Shown here piece after piece: positions 1-11,480 of a stretch of 32,326 bases of DNA; positions within the stretch are counted from its first letter, which is position 1; each line of letters begins with the position of its first letter. Source of the stretch: Smithella sp. SCADC (GTDB lineage: Bacteria > Desulfobacterota > Syntrophia > Syntrophales > Smithellaceae). The stretch is taken from positions 1-32,326 of the forward strand of contig JQDQ01000121.1 of the NCBI GenBank assembly GCA_000747625.2. Reading direction: 5' to 3'. The notes below the pieces were generated by a model. It worked only from the letters and a program-made list of their open reading frames with translations, had not been told where the DNA came from and did not search any database. Made by a program: the position numbers and the translations under genes.

Positions 1-3379
<3,379 letters not shown>

Positions 3380-3670
3380 TCAAACAATGAGCGGTCCTTC
3401 CTGATCAACTGTCTTTTTTGCGCCGATATGCTCCACACGTCTGCGCCAATTAGATCCTAAAAAATAAAAACGAAGACTGTCTTCTTCAGCATTTATTTCT
3501 TTAATCAGGCGTTCACGCAAAACAGTCCATTGCGCCGGGTCAACAATGCATTCAAACACGGAATACTGCACGCGCTGGCCATAATCCTGACATGCCTTAG
3601 CTACGCGCCGCAATCGTTTCGGCCCTTTTTCATTGTTCATGGCGACGTCATAACTGACCAGAACTAACAT
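3380..3670 (-). CDS. cas2: Cas2, type I-C
   Basis: This 96-residue protein is a Cas2, which forms the Cas1-Cas2 integrase complex that inserts new spacers at the leader end of the array. It begins MLVLVSYDVAM with the conserved Asp at residue 8 of the ferredoxin-like fold, and carries the typical RVQYSVFEC strand. The length is normal for I-C Cas2. The start is supported by an AGGAGG ribosome-binding site a short distance upstream. It is the last gene before the array, as in ordinary I-C loci. An 89-bp gap separates it from cas1. That gap holds a repeat-like sequence, so the two genes are less tightly coupled than usual. Confidence 0.95.
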   Translation of the reverse strand: MLVLVSYDVAMNNEKGPKRLRRVAKACQDYGQRVQYSVFECIVDPAQWTVLRERLIKEINAEEDSLRFYFLGSNWRRRVEHIGAKKTVDQEGPLIV

Positions 3671-3694
3671 TATTAGCGTTACCTCCTTAAAACC

Positions 3695-3745
3695 TGCGAA
3701 TTCCCCCTCATCCTCACCTTCTCCCGCAAAGGGGCGAAGGCATTA
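3695..3745. repeat. Repeat-like insert in the cas1-cas2 gap
   Basis: The short gap between cas1 and cas2 contains a pyrimidine-rich run (CCCCTCATCCTCACC) followed by TCTCCCGCAAAGGGGCGAAGG. This resembles the widespread intergenic repeats of the CCCTCACCC...AAAGGGGCGAGGG type seen in many proteobacteria. It is neither coding nor a clear terminator. Assignment as a repeat rests on recall of that sequence type, not on a second copy in this window. Confidence 0.4.
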
Positions 3746-3759
3746 TTTGGAATTAATAT

Positions 3760-4791
3760 TTATTTCCAGATAAACGGCGGATAACCGTCCAGATCACCAC
3801 GCAGGCATCGCGCCAAAAGCAATGCCTGAACATGAAACAGCAAACCGATTGTCACCTTTTCATCCAGAAACGGGTGCATAATTTCTTCCCGCTTTCTTTC
3901 CTGATAGGCCACAAGTAATGTTTTTCTTGTTTCATCATTCATCATAACCGCGCCCGCTTCCGTTTTATTAAAACCTTTGTCCTGCACCTGCCGCAGATTG
4001 ATCAAAGAAAGAGCCAAACGATCCGCCAGAAATGGACGAAACTCTTCCATTAAATCCAAAGCCAGGCTGGGCCGGCCCGGCCTGTCGCGATGCAAAAAAC
4101 CAACCGCCGGATCAAGACCGACCGCTTCCAGTGCGGAGCGGCAATCATGCACCAACAATGTATAAAGAAAAGAAAGCAGACAATTAGCATTATCCAACGG
4201 CGGACGGCGATTGCGCTCCTGAAAATTAAAACATTCTTTTTGCGCAACAATCAAATTATCAAAAACACTGAAATAAGTATGCGCGGCGTCGCCTTCCAAT
4301 CCGCGCACGGCATCAAGCGATTGATTCAACTCAAGCGACTGCAAAGAACGGTTTAGATTAGCTATACTTAGGCTTAACGCATTGTTATTCATCTTCTCTG
4401 AATGATCTCTTAGCGCACGCTGGAGCACAGTCCGGCAGTTAGCAATTTTACCGGTAACAAAAGCTTTAGCCATTTGCGCGGAATAATTCTGATCATCAGC
4501 AAAACGATATTGCTGGCGGCGCAACAATACATTGCCGGACACCGGACCCTGCACTCGCGCCAAAAAACGTCCATATTCGGATAAAAAACTGATACCGACG
4601 CCATTTTCACCACAAAATCCCATTAGAAATGGGCTGCAAGATACATTGCCGAAGCAGACAATGCCGCCGATGGTGTGCACCGGCAAGCGTAGACGCACTT
4701 CCTGATTTACTTTGACCACCACAGTTTCGCCTTCCTTGGCAAGATAAGCGCCCTGTGTTGTTACATACAAAGTATTAAGAAGCTTTTTCAT
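3760..4791 (-). CDS. cas1: Cas1, type I-C
   Basis: This 343-residue protein is the Cas1 integrase of the I-C adaptation module, which joins spacer DNA to the repeat. The N-terminal beta domain covers roughly residues 1-85 and the helical catalytic domain the rest. The metal-binding residues are visible: Glu166 in GLEGDAAH, His234 in GFLHRDRPG and Asp246/Glu249 in DLMEEFRP. The gene looks intact and of normal length. It starts just after the end of the BRO pseudogene and has no strong Shine-Dalgarno, so it may depend on read-through from upstream. In standard I-C loci cas1 follows cas4 directly; here a BRO gene sits between them. Confidence 0.96.
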   Translation of the reverse strand: MKKLLNTLYVTTQGAYLAKEGETVVVKVNQEVRLRLPVHTIGGIVCFGNVSCSPFLMGFCGENGVGISFLSEYGRFLARVQGPVSGNVLLRRQQYRFADDQNYSAQMAKAFVTGKIANCRTVLQRALRDHSEKMNNNALSLSIANLNRSLQSLELNQSLDAVRGLEGDAAHTYFSVFDNLIVAQKECFNFQERNRRPPLDNANCLLSFLYTLLVHDCRSALEAVGLDPAVGFLHRDRPGRPSLALDLMEEFRPFLADRLALSLINLRQVQDKGFNKTEAGAVMMNDETRKTLLVAYQERKREEIMHPFLDEKVTIGLLFHVQALLLARCLRGDLDGYPPFIWK

Positions 4792-4812
4792 GTTTGATCC
4801 GCATCGCTTCTG

Positions 4813-5640
4813 TCATTTTTTCTCCAATCGTTTTCTTTTTTCCGGCGCACTCAGGTAGTTATCTTTTGAGACAACCATTTTCTTTGTTTCTTTCTCCAAT
4901 TTTTCACGGGCATCTCCGGCAATCCGCCCGCCTTTTCTGGCAGCAGTACGGTTTTCATCAAAGCCCTGTGCATCCTGAGTTTTGGTGATCTCCGTTGTGG
5001 CGGCTTCACCCAGCATGGAAAAGATTTATTCCAGATCGTTCATATGATCCCGCAGATTTTCGCGCTTCAGACCCTTTAAATCTTTATACTCCGATGGCGT
5101 CAGGCCAAAGGTCGCTTTGGATATTTCAGCCGTCAAGATCGCATATTCCCTCTCCTGCCCGACCTGCCGCTTCTTCCATTCATCGGTCAGTTCAGCCCGG
5201 ATGGCAATGCCGCGCATCCTCTTTTCAATCCAGTCATCGGAATATCCCTTGGCCCGATAAATCGCTTTTGTCCTTTTTGTTGCCAGTTCCGGGTCTTCAA
5301 TTTCCTGCACACGTTCATAACCGACTTTTGCCAGCCAGCGTTTGAAAGGCTCGGCCTTGGGCGAAGGAATCGACTGGATAATGCGGAAAAGACCTTCTGT
5401 ATTGGCGCAGTCGGTTTCTCGCTGTTTCCCGTCTGGAGCTGGCAGTTTCAACCCGTGACAAAATGTCACGACTTCACTGCCTTCGTCCTTGAGTCTTTGT
5501 TTTAATTTTCGCCAGTATGCTCCGGCATCAGCACTTTCTGTCAGTACAGAACAAACATCAACAACTGAAAACCACCACTCATTATTGTGGATGGCTTTTC
5601 TGATTCCCTTCCCTTTGAAAACAGCAATTTTTGTTTCCAT
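4813..5640 (-). pseudogene. BRO-N / DNA-damage-inducible-protein-D-like gene with one in-frame stop
   Basis: The first part (5026-5640, 204 residues) starts METKIAVFKGKGIRKAIH and has the BRO-N fold hallmarks (WWFSVVDVC, GLFRIIQSI). Members of this family are DinD-like or phage antirepressor-like DNA-binding proteins. Reading ends at a TAA after NDLE. The same frame then continues without a shift through MLGEAATTEITKTQDAQGF and KGGRIAGDARE to a stop at 4813, which is the normal C-terminal part of this family. A single TTA (Leu) to TAA change explains the break, so this is a very recent pseudogene, a stop-codon readthrough or a base error. It lies 9 bp after cas4 and just before cas1, an unusual place for such a gene. 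Confidence 0.85.
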
Positions 5641-5649
5641 GATTCTCTC

Positions 5650-6294
5650 CTAAAAACCATTCCCTGTTTCATCGAGCATTCGTTTTAAGTAACTCTCGAC
5701 CGTCCGCTTTTTCTGTATTGTCTTCGGCATACATTCTGCCATAAGCGAACAGCTTTCACAACGTTTGGCATAGACAGGCGCGGGCGTAATTCCTGCATCA
5801 ATCAATTCATGCGTTTTGATTGCCGCAGCCTCCGTTTCTTGCCTTAGCGCTTCATCAAAATCAACATCAAGACGCCTTCTGGTCTTCCCGTAGAAAAGCG
5901 CGCCAGCGGGAATAGAAACATTGAGCATTTCTTCCAAGCATATTGCCTGCGCACAAAGCTGGATTTTATCGGAATGATCCGGCTTAGGCTTGCCACGTTT
6001 ATATTCGACTGGAAAAGCCTGCCAGGTTCCATCAGCCTGCCGGTGATATTCAATCACATCCGCCTTGCCAATCAGCCCTAACCGCAGAGATCGCAAAGAC
6101 GCGCCGCGTTCGATGCGCACATCCCCACGCGATTCATCGCCTTCATCATGCACATGCTCATGCATAATCCGGCCTTCGGCGGTTAATCTGTTTTCAGACC
6201 AGACCTGCTCGACATGAATCAAAGCGCACTGCCGCGAACAAAAGGCATAATGCTGCAGGGCGGATAACTGGATCAGATCGTCCGGGTGAACCAT
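5650..6294 (-). CDS. cas4: Cas4, type I-C (full-length copy)
   Basis: This 214-residue protein is a RecB-like nuclease with an iron-sulphur cluster. It trims and orients prespacers for Cas1-Cas2 so that only PAM-derived DNA is integrated. The four cluster cysteines are present: Cys19 (AFCSRQC) and Cys179, Cys182 and Cys188 near the end. Nuclease residues are visible as Asp79 (GKADV), Glu97 and Lys99 (PVEYKRGK) and Gln112. It is the first cas gene of the I-C module here and follows the fic gene after a 46-bp gap. An AGGAGG precedes the ATG. A truncated second copy lies 1.4 kb upstream at 7691-7963, and part of it is nearly identical in DNA sequence. Confidence 0.95.
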   Translation of the reverse strand: MVHPDDLIQLSALQHYAFCSRQCALIHVEQVWSENRLTAEGRIMHEHVHDEGDESRGDVRIERGASLRSLRLGLIGKADVIEYHRQADGTWQAFPVEYKRGKPKPDHSDKIQLCAQAICLEEMLNVSIPAGALFYGKTRRRLDVDFDEALRQETEAAAIKTHELIDAGITPAPVYAKRCESCSLMAECMPKTIQKKRTVESYLKRMLDETGNGF

Positions 6295-6306
6295 AAACCT
6301 CCTTAA

Positions 6307-6346
6307 TACCTAATTCGTTACCTAATTAATTGGGTATTACCTAATT
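6307..6346. repeat. Three copies of TACCTAATT between fic and cas4
   Basis: Three copies of (T)TACCTAATT occur at 6307-6315, 6318-6327 and 6337-6346. The third overlaps the fic stop codon. The 14-mer TATTACCTAATTGC here (6335-6348) recurs in front of the truncated cas4 copy at 7985-7998. This indicates that the end of fic and the cas4 start were copied together. It may also bind a regulator, but nothing shows that directly. Confidence 0.6.
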
Positions 6347-7393
6347 GCCTGTTTTTTGCCATTTAGCGCCTGCACCTCTGGAAACACACTCAACAATATT
6401 GAGGTGTTGCATATCTTTTAAAGCACGCCGGATAGTATCAATGCCTACGCCGGGACACTTTTTTTGAATATCGGCCACGCTGAAATTGCCGGGAAAACCT
6501 GCTACGGCATTTTTAACCATTTCCGTCTTTTCACCCTTGGGTTGCGACATTTCACCCAGTCTTTCTTCAAATTCCTTATAAGCGCTTTTGATGATGAAAC
6601 ACAGGAAATTGATATAGTGCCAGGGATTGTGCTTGCCTTCGTGCCAGCCCTGCGAACTGAGTTTCAGCGTTTCGTAATAACGCTCCTTGTTCTGCTCGAT
6701 GAGACGTTCCATACTGATGTATCTGCCTACTTCGATGCCCGCATGATAACACTGAAGAAGCACCAGCAGGCGGGATACCCTGCCGTTGCCGTCGCGGAAA
6801 GGATGGATGCACAAAAAATCAAGATTGTAGGCTGCAAGGGTAATGACCCGGTGCATTTCCGTTTCCTTAACCGCATCTTCCCACGCGGTATGCAATTGTT
6901 GCATAGCCTTGGGCGTTTGCTTCGCGGAAACCGTTCGAAACCTGATGCTGGACGAGCCGTTTGCCCTCTTTTCAATAATGTCACTGTCTTTTTCCTTGTA
7001 TTTCCCGGCATCCCATATTTCGCCGCGTGTCAGCAAATGCAGTTTCCTGCATGTCTCTTCGGTAACGGGCAATTTAGAACCCAACGTGTGAATCAGGTTG
7101 AGCGCCTCTCGGTAGCCGCGCACTTCTTCCTCGGAGCGGTCTGAAAGAAGTGATTTGCCGAAGATGACCGTCCCGATGCGTTTTTGTTCCACCTCGACCC
7201 CTTCAATGCGGTTGGACGAAACGGCGCTTTCGATCAGGGCATGCTCTTTGAGCGAATTGAGCCGCTGGGGCGATTGCTTTGTATAGAGTTCCTGCCTGCC
7301 TTTGGATTCGCTGATCTCGGAAAGATACCAGGACGTCGTTGCGGGAATGGATTCAAGACCTGCAATAAATTGATTTAAGGTTAAGGTCGTCAT
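6341..7393 (-). CDS. Fic/DOC family protein AMP-transferase
   Basis: This 350-residue protein carries the Fic core motif HPFRDGNGRVSR at residues 197-208. Its histidine catalyses transfer of AMP (or another nucleotide) from ATP to a hydroxyl on a target protein. An N-terminal SSNRIEG at 59-65 matches the inhibitory helix motif (S/T)xxxE(G/N), so this is probably a class II Fic protein held inactive by its own helix. Residues from about 292 to the end look like a winged helix. The gene overlaps the small basic ORF upstream by 4 bp and leads into cas4, so the three are likely cotranscribed. Fic proteins are not standard CRISPR components. A role as toxin or guard is possible but inferred only from position. 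Confidence 0.9.
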   Translation of the reverse strand: MTTLTLNQFIAGLESIPATTSWYLSEISESKGRQELYTKQSPQRLNSLKEHALIESAVSSNRIEGVEVEQKRIGTVIFGKSLLSDRSEEEVRGYREALNLIHTLGSKLPVTEETCRKLHLLTRGEIWDAGKYKEKDSDIIEKRANGSSSIRFRTVSAKQTPKAMQQLHTAWEDAVKETEMHRVITLAAYNLDFLCIHPFRDGNGRVSRLLVLLQCYHAGIEVGRYISMERLIEQNKERYYETLKLSSQGWHEGKHNPWHYINFLCFIIKSAYKEFEERLGEMSQPKGEKTEMVKNAVAGFPGNFSVADIQKKCPGVGIDTIRRALKDMQHLNIVECVSRGAGAKWQKTGN

Positions 7394-7548
7394 CTTTCAT
7401 CCTTTTCGGAAACCGGTTTTTCTTCGTTCTTATCGGTCTCGCGCCGGAGCCGGTTAGATTCCGTCTTCGCATCTTTCTTACGACCCCAATAAGCGCCGCG
7501 CCCCTTCTTAGACCCAGAATGCTCGCTTTTCTTTACCTGTTGCGCCAT
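7390..7548 (-). CDS. Small basic protein of unknown function
   Basis: I do not recognise this protein. The ORF track starts at 7590, but the internal ATG at 7548 is better placed because AAAGGA lies 8 nt upstream and the first ATG has no ribosome-binding site. The product is then about 52 residues, begins MAQQVKKSEHSG, and is very rich in Lys, Arg and Glu with no hydrophobic core. It is probably disordered and may bind nucleic acid or another protein. Its stop overlaps the fic start (ATGA), suggesting translational coupling. Small proteins coupled to Fic genes are sometimes antitoxins, but I see no known Fic-antitoxin motif here. Confidence 0.5.
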   Translation of the reverse strand: MAQQVKKSEHSGSKKGRGAYWGRKKDAKTESNRLRRETDKNEEKPVSEKDER

Positions 7549-7690
7549 AATTATTTTCCTTTTATCGCTTTTTGCAGGCATTACCGGCATGAAGCAATAG
7601 ATGAAGCAGTAAGTGAAACTTGCGATTTTCCTGTTTTCTAAATTACGGCCCCACCTGCCGACATAAATTCTTCCAGTTGCAAGATACCTT

Positions 7691-7963
7691 TCACGTTCTA
7701 TCAGCCTGACGATGATATTCCACTACATCCGCCTTGCCGATCAACCCCAGCCGCAAAGATCGCAATAACGCGCCGCGTTCGATGCGCACATCCCCGCGCG
7801 ATTCATCGCCTTCATCATGCACATGCTCATGCATAATCCGGCCTTCGGCGGTTAATCTGTTTTCAGACCAGACCTGCTCGACATGAATCAAAGCGCACTG
7901 CCGCGAACAAAAGGCATAATGCTGCAAAGCCGAAAGCTGAATTAAATCATCTTCATTATACAT
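7691..7963 (-). pseudogene. Truncated second copy of type I-C cas4
   Basis: The first 90 residues repeat the N-terminal half of the full-length Cas4 at 5650-6294, keeping the first cluster cysteine and GKADV, then stop. The PVEYKRGK nuclease motif and the three C-terminal cysteines are missing, so it cannot work as a Cas4 nuclease. DNA from 7768 to 7926 matches 6099-6257 at 158 of 159 positions. The sequence on both sides is clearly diverged. That pattern points to an older duplication followed by local gene conversion. Confidence 0.92.
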
Positions 7964-8021
7964 ATCGCCGGTTATTACTTATTTTATTACCTAATTGCGG
8001 GTGCCTTACGGATTTACCGGA

Positions 8022-8057
8022 TAATCGACAACCTTATCGACAACATAATCGACAACC
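8022..8057. repeat. 12-bp tandem repeat (TAATCGACAACC-type, three units)
   Basis: Three 12-bp units, TAATCGACAACC, TTATCGACAACA and TAATCGACAACC, lie head to tail. On the minus strand they read VVDYVVDKVVDY. Such valine-rich short repeats are common in the C-terminal linkers of Fic and Schlafen/AlbA_2-type ATP-binding proteins. The stretch is therefore probably the remnant of such a gene upstream of the truncated cas4. Confidence 0.5.
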
Positions 8058-8093
8058 GGTTATTTCATCACAAGGAAATCAGCAGACACCGTA

Positions 8094-8453
8094 CTAGTAT
8101 TTATCCTTCCTCGGCCTTCCGCCTTTTCCTGGAACTAAAATCCTCTCTAGTGCATACTTGCAAAAGTTACCGATATGTCATTTCGACCGAAGGGAGAAAT
8201 CTTATTCAATGATTATAAAGATTTCTCAGTCACTTCGTTCCTTCGAAATGACACGGTTAATATTGAAATCAAGCGCTAGCTTACTCTCCAGCCGCTTAAT
8301 AAAATGAATATTCCCCAACGGCCTGCCCGTCTGCTCATGCCGATGGATTAATAATTCATCTTCTTCACAAAATAAGGTGTCCTGCCGACGATTGCCTCGC
8401 CGGGTGACATGATGAGGATATTTTGCTGCGACTACTCTTGCAATACGGCCCAT
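8094..8453 (-). pseudogene. REP-associated tyrosine transposase (RAYT) relic, interrupted
   Basis: The N terminus (MGRIARVVAAKYPHHVTRRGN) is the start of REP-associated Y1 transposases related to IS200/IS605 TnpA. The central catalytic part is gone; reading jumps from NRRQDTLF to the C-terminal TGRPLGNIHFIKRLESKLAL. A palindromic element then breaks the frame, and the true C terminus, PGKGGRPRKDKY followed by TAG, appears at 8096-8140. The flanking GTGTCCCC-type ends of this element family are visible at about 8500. It sits at the leader-distal end of the Cas12a array and is not functional. Confidence 0.8.
8176..8253. repeat. REP-like palindromic element inside the transposase relic
   Basis: The ends TGTCATTTCGA and TCGAAATGACA are perfect inverted copies. 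The inner arms AGAAATCTT and AAGATTTCT also pair, around an AT-rich loop. The element is about 78 bp and lies between the SKLAL and PGKGG parts of the RAYT relic. It resembles a non-autonomous REP/MITE of the type mobilised by RAYT enzymes. Confidence 0.8.
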
Positions 8454-8529
8454 GTTTATTGTCTATGACTATCATCACTGCTTGTCCAGAAAAAACTAGT
8501 ATGGTGTCCCCAGATTTCTAGATGTCTAT

Positions 8530-11064
8530 ATCTACAATAGTAGAAATTTAATCCGTCCTTTGGACTTCGTTACCCAATATCACATTGGTAAGAATCTACA
8601 ATAGTAGAAATTTAATCCGTCCTTTGGACACGATTGAACAATACCTGATCGATTAATCTACAATAGTAGAAATTTAATCCGTCCTTTGGACAATTCGTTT
8701 AACAATTCAACGATCTAATATCTACAATAGTAGAAATTTAATCCGTCCTTTGGACGATATGTTTGATGCACTTGCGGGAAAAATCTACAATAGTAGAAAT
8801 TTAATCCGTCCTTTGGACGTCATCAATAATATCTGATGTGATGTGCCAATATCTACAATAGTAGAAATTTAATCCGTCCTTTGGACATATTCTCCATCAG
8901 TATAGCAATTTACTTGTATCTACAATAGTAGAAATTTAATCCGTCCTTTGGACTAATAAATATGCCCAACAATATATAAAAATCTACAATAGTAGAAATT
9001 TAATCCGTCCTTTGGACCTCGATAATGCAATGGCCGAAGCTTTAGCATCTACAATAGTAGAAATTTAATCCGTCCTTTGGACGAAATTAACGACATGAAC
9101 GAAGCGTTTGATCTACAATAGTAGAAATTTAATCCGTCCTTTGGACAGTGGAAATGTAACAGCTGCAATCTGGCTGGAATCTACAATAGTAGAAATTTAA
9201 TCCGTCCTTTGGACAGACAATTACAAGCGGTGCAGCTGCAGTATCTACAATAGTAGAAATTTAATCCGTCCTTTGGACGTCTGGCCGGACATAGCCTCCG
9301 TTATCAATCTACAATAGTAGAAATTTAATCCGTCCTTTGGACACTATACTTATGTCAGGCTTATGCTGGAATCTACAATAGTAGAAATTTAATCCGTCCT
9401 TTGGACTAAGAGAATGCCTTGTGTCCCTTAGCCCATCTACAATAGTAGAAATTTAATCCGTCCTTTGGACACGATTGAACAATACCTGATCGATTAATCT
9501 ACAATAGTAGAAATTTAATCCGTCCTTTGGACATGATTACAAGAAAAGAGATAAATGACCATCTACAATAGTAGAAATTTAATCCGTCCTTTGGACTTTC
9601 TTTGTGTTGAGACAATCCTTCTATATCTACAATAGTAGAAATTTAATCCGTCCTTTGGACGAAGACAAGGAACATTTGCGCTTCCTGTATCTACAATAGT
9701 AGAAATTTAATCCGTCCTTTGGACACAGATAAACTAATATAAAAAAAGTTGTTATCTACAATAGTAGAAATTTAATCCGTCCTTTGGACGATAAACTAAC
9801 TAGAAAACAATTTTATATCTACAATAGTAGAAATTTAATCCGTCCTTTGGACCTAGTATGGTTAAATCATTATGAAAATCTATCTACAATAGTAGAAATT
9901 TAATCCGTCCTTTGGACCTCATATTCGTCAAAAATCGAGCCGTCGTATCTACAATAGTAGAAATTTAATCCGTCCTTTGGACCTGATATACAGAGATGAT
10001 TACTATAAATCTACAATAGTAGAAATTTAATCCGTCCTTTGGACGTCCCTCCTTTTCACAATAGCCTCCGATCTACAATAGTAGAAATTTAATCCGTCCT
10101 TTGGACACTCGAAATATCAAAGCAGTTGCCGGAATCTACAATAGTAGAAATTTAATCCGTCCTTTGGACAGCAGGTACAACAGGGGGCTATGTCAATCTA
10201 CAATAGTAGAAATTTAATCCGTCCTTTGGACTCCTTTAAAAAGGGAAATCCATTTTGTATCTACAATAGTAGAAATTTAATCCGTCCTTTGGACCTCAAT
10301 CAGATATTAGAAGTTAAATCAAAATCTACAATAGTAGAAATTTAATCCGTCCTTTGGACTGGACAACGTCAATCTCAGACACAGAAAATCTACAATAGTA
10401 GAAATTTAATCCGTCCTTTGGACTTTTGATATGCAACCAGAAGAGGAGGATATCTACAATAGTAGAAATTTAATCCGTCCTTTGGACAACTTGGATTGTT
10501 CTGCAATACCAAAAATCTACAATAGTAGAAATTTAATCCGTCCTTTGGACGTTGCAAGGCCTAGTTGCTGAACTTGAGATCTACAATAGTAGAAATTTAA
10601 TCCGTCCTTTGGACTGAGACATACTGGCCTTTGTTGGATAGTATCTACAATAGTAGAAATTTAATCCGTCCTTTGGACTATTTTACCTTTTCCCTTCAGC
10701 CGGTATTATCTACAATAGTAGAAATTTAATCCGTCCTTTGGACTAGTTTCAAAAGCGGAATCGCCTATAAATCTACAATAGTAGAAATTTAATCCGTCCT
10801 TTGGACGTCAGGGTAGCGGAGTGTCAATTAACCGATCTACAATAGTAGAAATTTAATCCGTCCTTTGGACCCATGTATGAAAATACAAGTGAACCTTGCA
10901 TCTACAATAGTAGAAATTTAATCCGTCCTTTGGACATTTCAAAAGCCGAAGATGAAGTTTATAAATCTACAATAGTAGAAATTTAATCCGTCCTTTGGAC
11001 ATAATGGAAAATGTGACTGGTCTATGACATCTACAATAGTAGAAATTTAATCCGTCCTTTGGAC
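8530..11064 (-). CRISPR. Type V-A (Cas12a) CRISPR array, 40 repeats and 39 spacers
   Basis: I counted 40 copies of a 36-nt repeat, with spacers averaging 28 nt. On the minus strand the repeat begins GTCCAAAGGACGG and ends AATTTCTACTATTGTAGAT. The 3' part is the invariant Cas12a crRNA hairpin (UCUAC-loop-GUAGA). The 5' end holds a small inverted repeat, GTCC-AAA-GGAC. Transcription runs from the leader at 11065-11203, next to cas2, towards lower coordinates. No degenerate repeat was noticed, even at the distal end (8530). One spacer occurs twice, at 8630-8655 and 9471-9496. This array is the only visible crRNA source for both Cas12 effectors upstream. Confidence 0.99.
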
Positions 11065-11203
11065 AGATAACAACTTATAGCACCTGGCTATATAGTTGTT
11101 TAATAAGCACATTTTTCTTTCACGCGCAAGATTAAATTGCTGAAACACCATAAAATCAGCCAATTTTTGCCATTAAGACCCCGGTTTGCAAATTTACCAA
11201 CGG
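11065..11203 (-). promoter_or_regulatory. Leader of the Cas12a array, with a hairpin at the first repeat
   Basis: This 139-bp AT-rich stretch separates cas2 from the first repeat and should hold the array promoter and integration signals. Directly beside the first repeat, at 11069-11100, AACAACTTATAGC and GCTATATAGTTGTT form an inverted repeat with one bulged base and a 5-nt loop. This hairpin starts 4 nt from the repeat. It could mark the integration site or fold at the 5' side of the first crRNA. Confidence 0.7.
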
Positions 11204-11476
11204 CTATATTATTATCAAATCCTCATCACTATTTTTTGCATAGCCGAATTTTATTTTTTCACAAGTTTTGCTCAAGATGAATATGATGACGCTGTCCGTC
11301 TGTTCAAACTTGTCGCCATAATATTCTTCTATTTCCGTTGTAATATTCTCTATGATTCTGTCGCTATTTTTAATCTCAAAAACCGAATATTGCAAGCGAT
11401 ATCCATATTTTTTTAAAAATTTTGCAAACTGCGTTCTTAATTTATTATTGCTGATATCATATGACACTAAAAGCAT
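11204..11476 (-). CDS. cas2: Cas2, type V-A
   Basis: This is the Cas2 subunit of the V-A spacer integrase. The ORF track starts at 11527, but MLLVSYDIS at 11476 is the normal Cas2 start, placing the conserved Asp at residue 7 and giving about 90 residues. The longer form would overlap cas1 by 47 bp. With the internal start the ATG lies 4 bp after the cas1 stop, consistent with translational coupling. RLQYSVFEI matches the second conserved strand. It is the last gene of the cas12a operon and lies next to the leader. Confidence 0.93.
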   Translation of the reverse strand: MLLVSYDISNNKLRTQFAKFLKKYGYRLQYSVFEIKNSDRIIENITTEIEEYYGDKFEQTDSVIIFILSKTCEKIKFGYAKNSDEDLIII

Positions 11477-11480
11477 ACAG

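Noticed and set aside
6464-7378. Plus-strand and other-frame ORFs opposite fic
   Set aside because: They are shadows of the Fic coding sequence, which has the clear catalytic motif on the minus strand.
9259-10070. ATAGCCTCCG shared by two different Cas12a-array spacers
   Set aside because: The match is only 10 nt and at different places in the spacers, so it is probably chance.
11186-11416. 76-residue plus-strand ORF over the V-A cas2
   Set aside because: It is antisense to cas2, hydrophobic by composition only, and has no ribosome-binding site.
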